From: Closterium sp. Naga37s-1
Taxonomy: Eukaryota > Streptophyta > Zygnematophyceae > Desmidiales > Closteriaceae
NCBI GenBank assembly: GCA_947471745.1
Contig: CANJKZ010000981.1
Location: forward strand, 1,116,001-1,180,000
Direction: 5' to 3'
DNA length: 64,000 bases
Below are positions 57,660 to 64,000 of this stretch, in pieces (positions within the stretch are counted from its first letter, which is position 1; each line of letters opens with the position of its first letter). The translations under genes were made by a program, and so were the position numbers. The notes under the pieces were generated by a model, which was given only the letters and a program-made list of their open reading frames with translations, had not been told where the DNA came from and did not search any database.

Positions 57660-59970
57660 ATTAAGGGGCGCCCGGGCGGGCAAGGCCAATGAGATGCAGA
57701 AGAGCCGGATGGGCAGGGCGAAGGAGAGCCTTGGTAAAGATGTCAGCCAAGTTGGCATCGGCCGCTATTGAGCGATCCAACGAGCTCGGGATAGGGGTAA
57801 GAGGAGGAGGAGGGTGGGGGGGGTGGGGCGAGCTTGGCCTTGGAATCAGCAAGCAGTATCATGCTGTAGGCATATACCGAAACGAAGAACCGACGAGGTG
57901 AGGAGCGAATGAAGAGACTGGCGTCAGAGTGAGAAGCAGAGAAGCCAAGGGACTGAGGGTGGCGGATAGTTTGGCAGTCCACTCCCTTTGCGCTTGCTTC
58001 AAGCAATAGACCGGGCGACGCAACTGCTATACGGTGTCTGCAAAGCATGGAAATCAAGAGGCCACCGCAGGAAGATTCACTCGTGCAGATCACCTTACAA
58101 GAAGGCGTTGGAGACATCCATGAAACATATCTCCATATTGTCGCGGGCGCCAATGCAAGGACGCACCAAAGTGTGGGAGGTTTGGCGGTGGGGGCGAAGG
58201 TAGCCCAGAAATCCACAATCCAAGTCCATGTTAAGCCCTTGGCGTTGTAGCGGGCTTTGTAGACCGACACCTCGCCCGCCAACTGCTTCACCCATAATAC
58301 CCACTTGCCCTCTACGAGGTTGGCACCGGCCGGGAGAGGAACGTCGACAAAGGAGGTGTTGCGGATGAACGCCTCACAACCCTGGAAGATCGCCGCAATC
58401 TATGTGTCCGCATCAAGGCAGGTGATGGCCTTCTGGAAGGTGGTGGGAGTGAAGATGGTGGGGGGGGAGGTAGCGCCAAGGTCAGGAAAGCCGAGGAAAT
58501 CAGGAAAGAGCGGGGCAAGGAATGAGGTATACAGTTGAACGTCAAGGAACTCCTTATAGCAGTCCTCAAGGAGCTGGAGGGAGGAGGGAGGTGGGGGGCT
58601 GAGAGTGGGGTCAAGGGAGCGGGTGTGCATGCGAGGGAGGAGAAAAGAGGAGGAACGGGCGGCTACGCCTAAGTGTGACGCCTCTGCTGCTGCTGTTGCT
58701 GCTGCAGCTACTGCTGCCCCCACAACTGTTTCTGCTGCAGCTACTGCTGCCCCCACCACTGCCACTGGTGCTGGGGCGGAGGAGAATGGAGAGGGGGGAG
58801 GGTGGGGCGCCGAATGGGCCGGGGAGGCAGGGGCGGCAAGGTTGTAGATATCGGCGGAGTAGGGAGGTCGAAGCAGAACATCGACATGTGGGAGGAGGGG
58901 TGTGGGAGCAAGGAGGGGTGGGAGGACACTATCGGTCCAAGCAAAGGGGGAAGAGGGTCAAGTGGAGGAGTGGAGTAATAGGGATCATATTCGTCAAAGA
59001 CGACGTCATGCTGCGAGTGAGACGACCGGATTGAGGGTGAAGGAACAGGTAGCCGGAAGAGTCGCGGTTGTGCCCAAGGTCGACGCAATCCAGGGCACGA
59101 GATGCGAGCTTACCAGCAGCGCGGTCAGGTTGAGGAATGAGAATGTATGCCTTGCAGCGCCAAACGCGAAGGCCAGCAACGTCGGGCTTGGTAGCTAACC
59201 AAAGCTCTGTGGGGGAGGTGGTGGGACTCTGGGGGTGGGAGCGGAGATTGGTGAGGAGAGCGACATGAAGGAGGGCATAACTCCAGAGGGAAGGTGGGGT
59301 AGAGGCGTAAGTAAGAAGGCAGCGAGCGATCTTGGTGATCTCACGAATGCGACTCTTGACGACACCGCTCTTCTGAGGGGAGTGGAGAAGGGTGTGGGCC
59401 TATTGAATGCTGTGGGTTTTGCAGTAGGAGGAGAGGGTGCGGTTGAGAAACTCACCCCCACGATCTGAACGAAGGCGGCTGATGGGGAGTTTAAAGTGGG
59501 TGCAGCACTGCTCAACCCAGGTGATGATCACAGGCGGGCCTGATCCTTTGTGTGAAAACGGAAAACAGTGGAATATCGGCTGTGGTCGTCGACCAAGACA
59601 AGCATGTATCGGTGCCCCTGGCGGGGAGGGGAGGGAGAGGGCCCCCACAAGTTCATGTGGATAAGGTCGAGCGGAGCTGCAGCAAAGGAGGGATGGCTGG
59701 GATGGGGGGACTATTTGAGCTTGCCATGTTTGCAGGATGTGCAGGGGGGAGCGAAGGAGGAGGGGAGAGGAGGAAGGGTGGCAGGGAGGCTGTCAAGGAG
59801 GTGAGAGGTGACAGCGGTGCGGAGAGTAGCGAAATTGGGATGGCCAAGTCAGTGATGCAGAAGCACGGCAGGGTGAGAGAGGTCATGAGAGGAGGAGGGA
59901 GATGGAGTAGGGGAGGAGGATACATCGGGGCACGGTGAGGGTGCCCCGTATCATTGATCCGCCGCATGGT
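57660..59970 (-). mobile_element. Copia element H (fossil), decayed
   Basis: Minus-strand copia remnant. Pre-integrase region and integrase at about 59970-59000 (LRSDRGGEFLN near 59460), a Pro/Ser-rich linker (about 59000-58600), reverse transcriptase fragments (about 58330-57870) and an RNase H tail with ANLADIFTKALL near 57740. Strongly pyrimidine-biased on the coding strand. LTRs are not recognised. Broken in many places; an old copy of a lineage different from A-F. Confidence 0.78.
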
Positions 59971-59982
59971 GCAGGTTTTCGA

Positions 59983-60014
59983 TGACGCACCATGCGCACA
60001 TCAATGGTGCGTCA
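59983..60014. repeat. Perfect 11-bp inverted repeat
   Basis: TGACGCACCAT (59983-59993) and ATGGTGCGTCA (60004-60014) with a 10-nt loop. A related GCATGGTGC lies at 59964-59972 and ATGCACCA/TGGTGCAT at about 60440-60464. This could be the remnant of a small inverted-repeat element. Confidence 0.7.
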
Positions 60015-60149
60015 TTTTGCTAGAAGAGACAATTTCATGGAACTAACATATGGTAAACAACGCTAGCATAAAAAAGCCCATCCGACAGGCATTTTGATGC
60101 GCTCAGGTTCGGCAGCAACCTGCTTATCTCGAGGCTTGATAACCTCTCA

Positions 60150-60313
60150 ATCGATCGTCTAGGAAAGATTGAGGGTGATTATTTTCCTGTAGCCGGTTTC
60201 CGAGCCTGAGCTCGATGCGCCCCAGCCGAACAAGGGCCTTGTTGAACACCAACAACTTGTTTGTCTGATTGAACAAATCATTGGCCTTGGAGAAAAGGCA
60301 AGAGGTGAAAACC
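60150..60313 (-). repeat. tRNA-Asn-associated tail repeat, copy 2
   Basis: Matches 5067-5230 with about 6 differences in 164 bp; contains TTTT right after the tRNA. On the minus strand it is open from the tRNA onwards (SKANDLF...LLVFNKALVRLG), but the meaning of this frame is unknown. Confidence 0.7.
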
Positions 60314-60386
60314 GCTCCCAGGTGGGCTTGAACCACCGACCTTATGGTTAACAGCCATACGCTCTAACCAACTGAGCTACGAGAGC
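60314..60386 (-). tRNA. tRNA-Asn (anticodon GTT), third copy
   Basis: 73 nt, identical to 5231-5303. Standard cloverleaf, GTT anticodon, no intron, TTTT shortly after the 3' end. It lies about 290 bp upstream of the NFXL start codon on the opposite strand, so the two are divergently transcribed. Confidence 0.93.
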
Positions 60387-60674
60387 TGTTTTCGCAGATT
60401 GGCTATAGCTCATTTACAAAACTTACCGATAAAGCGACAATGCACCACAAGGCCTATGGTGCATTATCAAGTACTTGCCTTTTGCGAATGCGGTTCCTCA
60501 CGCCCTCTGCGTGAAGCGTTGCGATGGAGCGAAGGGTAACACGGATAATGCAGGGATAAAACGGATCTCGACGCGTTACCTCTCGTAGCAATGGACGACA
60601 GCGAATGGAGTGAGAGGAATAGCTGTTAGTGCAGGGTTAATCCGGTATTTTTTGACGCGTTACCTCTCGTAACT
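60387..60674 (+). promoter_or_regulatory. NFXL upstream region with a duplicated start-codon segment
   Basis: An 84-bp tandem duplication covers the gene start: ACGCGTTACCTCTCGTA followed by ATGGACGAC occurs at 60571-60599 and again, as ATGGATGAC, at 60655-60683. The upstream ATG (60591) opens a 13-codon frame beginning MDDSEWSER and stopping at 60627-60629; the downstream ATG (60675) is the gene start. If both lie in the mRNA, the first is an upstream open reading frame that would lower translation of NFXL. No TATA box is evident. Confidence 0.65.
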
Positions 60675-62657
60675 ATGGATGACGGGGAGTGGAGCGAGGT
60701 GCCGTCTCGTCAGGCGGGACGCGGACGAGGCGCGCGCCAGCCGCAGCGCCAGCAGCCGCCGCAACTGCTTCGACCGCAACTCACGTCTTCCGGAATTCTC
60801 GGGCCAAACCCCGCGTTTAGCGGGCCCGCGGCAGCGCAGGGCCGCGGAAGTGGCGGAGGAGATCGCGGAGGGGGAAGCGGCGGGCGTGGCGCGAAAAGAG
60901 GGGGAGGCAGGGGCGGGGGCGCTAGCGACGGCGGCGGGACTGTAGGCGGATGCGGGCGGGGAGCGGGCGGAGGGGGGGTAGCTGGCGGAGGAGCCGGCGC
61001 GGGCATTGGCGCAAGCTCCAACTGATCTGGCGGAGCCGGGGGAAGCGGAAGGGGAGGGGGGGATGCGCGCACAGGCGGAAGCGGACCAGGCAGGGGCGGC
61101 GGTGCTGGAGGCGGGGGAGCAGGGGGGTGGGGACCGAACCGTAGCATGGGTACTTATAGTAGCATGGGGGGTAATAGTAGTACCGCAAGCAACAGCGCTA
61201 GCAGCACCGCCGCCGCCAGTTCCACTTCGTCTTCCGCTGCTCCTACCGCTGGCGGATTCCCCACTTCCGCCGTGGTCTCCCAGCCTTCCGCGTTCCCTTC
61301 CGCGTTCCCTTCCGCGTTCCCTTCCGCGTTCCCCTCCACCATGCGCCCGCTCCCCTTCATCACGGACCTCGCGCGCCTGGCGCAGCAGTTCCCCGCGCTG
61401 CTCTCTGACAGCAGCGACGAGGAGGGGGAGGGGGACGAGGCGGACGCGGAGGGGGAGGGGGAAGGCGCGGAAGGGGGAGGGGGATCCAAGGGGAAGGCTA
61501 GTGTGGAACGGCTAGAAGAGGCGATTTTCGGGGCTTATCTAGCAGGGAGGGGGGGAGGGGGAGGGGGAGGCGGAGGAGGAGGGGGGAGGGCGGGGAGTGG
61601 CGTTTCCGAACCTGTTTCTGCCGATCCTACTTTTACAGCAGGTCTGGAGAAGATCCGGGACCACCTGAACGCCGTCCAATCGGGCGGCGCCAGCTGTCTG
61701 GTGTGCCTGGAGAGGATCAGATCCTCAGATCCGATCTGGTCCTGCCGGGGCGGCTGTTACTGTTCACTCCATCTTGTCTGTATTCAGTCGTGGGCTAGAC
61801 AGGGAATCCAAGCCTCCTCTCTCTCCTCCTCCTCCTCCTCTAAGGGCCAACCAGTAGCTGCCACGTGGCACTGCCCCAAGTGCCGAACCGAGTATCCTGA
61901 GCGTGATCTGCCTCGGGAATACCAATGCTACTGCGGGCGGGTGAAGGATCCCCCCTTTGATCCCTGGCTGGCCCCCCATTCTTGTGGGGAACCCTGTGAG
62001 AGAGAGCTGAGAGGAGGGGGAGGCGGAGGCGGAGGAGGAGGGGGAGGGGAGGCGGAGAGGGAAGCTGACGTGGCGTGTGGTCATAAATGCACGTTGCTGT
62101 GTCACCCCGGCCCCTGTCCCCCGTGTCCCCAGCTCATTCGCTCCCGCTGCCACTGTGGCAAGAAAGAGGATGTTTGCCGCTGCGGGCAGCATGAATTTTC
62201 CTGCGCTGCCCGCTGCGGCAGCCGCCTCGCCTGCGGCATCCACTCCTGCGACGCCACGTGTCATCCGGGTAGCTGCCCGCCCTGCGATCGAGAGGGAAGC
62301 TTTTCTTGCCGATGCGGGCAGGTGAAAAAAACCCTTCCCTGCGCAAAAAGAAATTTCAGCTGCGGGAAGATCTGCGGGAAAAAGTTTCCGTGCGGGCGGC
62401 ACAAGTGCGAGGTGGAGTGCCATGCGGGGGACTGCGGCGAATGCCCGCTTTCGGGCAGGCGAAGCTGCCCGTGCGGGAAGAAATCGTACGAGGGGTTACC
62501 CTGTGACAAGCCGGCGCTTCCCTGTGGGGCGACGTGCGAAAAGCCTTTGGCTTGCGGGCGGCACGTGTGTGCGGAGCGGTGCCACGTGGGGGAGTGCTCG
62601 AAAACGTGCATTATCGTGGTGGTGAAGGGGTGCCGGTGCGGCGGAGTGACGAAAGAG
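60675..62657 (+). CDS. NFXL-type NF-X1 zinc-finger protein, 5' part (first exon or exons)
   Basis: Resembles animal NFXL1 and plant NFXL2: zinc-binding proteins with a RING-type domain and a row of NF-X1 fingers, acting as transcription regulators and probable ubiquitin ligases. From the N terminus: MDDGEWSEVPSRQAGRGRG (like the animal NFXL1 start), a Gly-rich stretch, an acidic patch SDSSDEEGEGDE, a RING-type domain (about 61695-61895: CLVC, CYCSLHLVC, WHCPKC), DPPFDPWLAPHSCGEPC, then NF-X1 fingers such as CGHKCTLLCHPGPCPPC, CGIHSCDATCHPGSCPPC, CGRHKCEVECHAGDCGEC and CGRHVCAERCHVGECSKTC. The exon ends at 62657 (VTKE) before GTGAGT. An in-frame TGA at 61023-61025 interrupts the Gly-rich part; otherwise one frame runs from 60675. 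Either translation starts at 61146, or a small GC-rich intron removes the TGA, or the base call is wrong. The rest of the gene should lie beyond the window. Confidence 0.85.
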
Positions 62658-63519
62658 GTGAGTGAGACTCCTGTGACTGTTGGTTGCATCGGTGCATGCA
62701 TGCATGGCACGTGTGTGTGGAGCGGTGTCACGTGGGGGAGTGCTCGAAAACGTGCCTTATTGTGGTGGTGAAGGGGTGCCGGTGCGGCGGAGTGACTAAA
62801 GAGGTGAGTGGCTTGTTATGAAAAGCTGGTTGTGTGGGTACATGCATTGCATTGCACGTGTGTGCGGAGAGGTGTCACGTGGGCGAGTGCTCGAAAAGCT
62901 GCTTGATTGTGGTGGTGAAGGGGTGCCGATGCGGCGGAGTGACTAAAGAGGTGAGAATACTAGGATGGACTCGGTTGCATCGGTGCATGCATGCATGGCA
63001 CGTGTGTGTGGAGCGGTGCCATGTGGGGGAGTGCTCGAAAACGTGCCTTATTGTGGTGGTGAAGGGGTGCCGGTGCGGCGGAGTGACGAAAGAGTTGAGA
63101 TCCCTGTAAGAAAGGAAAGGATAGAGAGCGGGGGGGAGTGGTTGTGACTACTTTTGAGGCGTCTCAGACGTCATCCTTGTAAGGAAAGGGGAGTTTGTGT
63201 GTCTGAGTTGAATCAAACCACTCCCCTGAGTGGGTTGGTGCATCGCATGGGATGTGTGTGTGTGTGCGGAGAGGTGTCACGTGGGGGAGTGTTCGAAAAC
63301 CCCCCTTGCGGTGGTGAAGGGGTGCTGGTACGGTGGAGTGACGAAAGAGGCGAGGGAGAGGCTTATAACAAAGTGGTGCTTATCTTGCCCTGTACTGCTG
63401 CATTGCGTTGCATGGCATTGCATGACATGTGTGTGTGGTAAAGAGATGCGCCACGTGTGCTTAAACCCTGCCTTATTGTGGTGGTGACGGGGTGCCGGTG
63501 TGGCAGAGTCAGTAAAGAG
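62561..63519 (+). repeat. Six tandem copies of an NFXL exon end with splice donor
   Basis: The 97-bp segment 62561-62657, encoding HVCAERCHVGECSKTC to GGVTKE, recurs at 62707-62803, 62854-62950, 62998-63094, about 63258-63349 and about 63424-63519, at about 146-bp steps at first. Copies at 62707, 62854 and 62998 still encode an intact finger. GTGAG follows the copies ending at 62657, 62803, 62950 and 63519; it is TTGAG after 63094 and GCGAG after 63349. The later copies are more eroded. No convincing acceptor AG precedes the copies. Confidence 0.9.
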
Positions 63520-63601
63520 GTGAGCGAGAGCCTTATAACGAGAAGGTGCTTGTTGTGCCTAATCTGGGTGCATGGTATTGCAAAGCATTGCATGACATGT
63601 G

Positions 63602-64000
63602 TGTTAAGATAGTAGCTAAGGCTAAGAAGCCATAGCTAGGTTTTAAGGTATATGAAAGAGAAATAGGAGAAGAAGTGATTGAACTAGAAAGGAGAGGGAT
63701 ACAAGTAGCAAGCCCAAAAGGGTTATACTCACTTTTGAGTACCCCACTACAGACTAGACAAGCATTATAATCTGACACACCCCCATAGTCAAAATGGGGT
63801 ATAATCAGTACAGCAAGAAGTCATAAAATAAGTCACAAGCACAACCAGAGCTAGAGACAGTCACAGAGGGCAGGTGAGGAGGAGGAAGGACTGTGTGAGG
63901 AGAGGAGATAGGAGGCGACGGCTGAAGCTGCAGGCACACGGGCAACAGGAGCGGCGCGCACAGTGGCTACCGAGCGCACGAGGGCACCGGACTACGGGAG
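63602..64000 (-). mobile_element. Copia element I (fossil), left end only
   Basis: An LTR-like sequence at 63602-63777 (176 bp) begins TGTTAAGAT and ends TCTGACA, carries the GGGATACAAGT...TTATACTC inverted pair of the family, and is followed by CACCCCCATAGTCAAAATGG, the 3' purine-tract region seen next to the left LTRs of A, B and D. The element therefore lies on the minus strand and continues past the window. It sits within or just after the NFXL exon-end repeats, so presumably within an intron. Confidence 0.75.

Overview
The window is eukaryotic nuclear DNA, very probably from the green lineage; a streptophyte alga is my best guess, not a proof. The evidence is two nuclear genes with GT-AG introns (a COQ4 gene at the left edge and an NFXL-type NF-X1 zinc-finger gene at the right edge), three tRNA-Asn genes, and between them about 50 kb of transposable elements, mostly Ty1/copia LTR elements of a GC-rich, proline/alanine/glycine-rich family with short (124-141 bp) LTRs.

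Layout. 1-1.2 kb: the 3' end of COQ4, with tandemly repeated pieces of its exons. 1.2-7.0 kb: intergenic DNA with a 169-bp two-copy repeat containing three hairpins, two palindrome-rich minisatellites (50-bp and 37-bp units), a 464-bp Harbinger-like MITE and one tRNA-Asn gene. 7.0-13.6 kb: copia element A. 14.4-37.7 kb: a nest of elements. The outermost layer is one PIF/Harbinger DNA transposon (transposase plus Myb-like protein, TAA target duplication) split by copia C (GTACT target duplication), which is itself split by copia B (GCAAG), and split again by copia D. 38.8-45.9 kb: copia E on the + strand. 46.1-48.4 kb: a second tRNA-Asn gene and a truncated old copia F. 50.5-54.8 kb: a compact copia G of another lineage, with ~530-560 bp LTRs full of GTCGAC sites. 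55-57 kb: a decayed LINE. 57.25-57.5 kb: an array of five hairpins. 57.7-60.0 kb: decayed copia H. 60.3 kb: a third tRNA-Asn gene. 60.6-63.5 kb: the 5' part of the NFXL gene. 63.6 kb onward: the 3' end of copia I, which runs out of the window.

The LTR pairs give a relative time scale: A, D and E have identical LTRs (very recent), B differs at about 3 of 134 sites, and C at roughly 9%. This agrees with the nesting, since B lies inside C. All copia elements here are treated as fossils; D looks the most nearly whole.

The observations most worth a second look are: (1) both host genes carry tandem copies of an exon end together with its 5' splice site, spaced about 135-147 bp apart, and NFXL also has a duplicated start-codon region; (2) the copia Gag has a stretched zinc knuckle (C-x13-C-x3/4-H-x4-C) and a recurring QQLREW-type motif; (3) each well-preserved copia leader contains a GC-rich minisatellite and, in A, D and E, a hairpin beside the primer-binding site; (4) the layered PIF/Harbinger element can be followed end to end.
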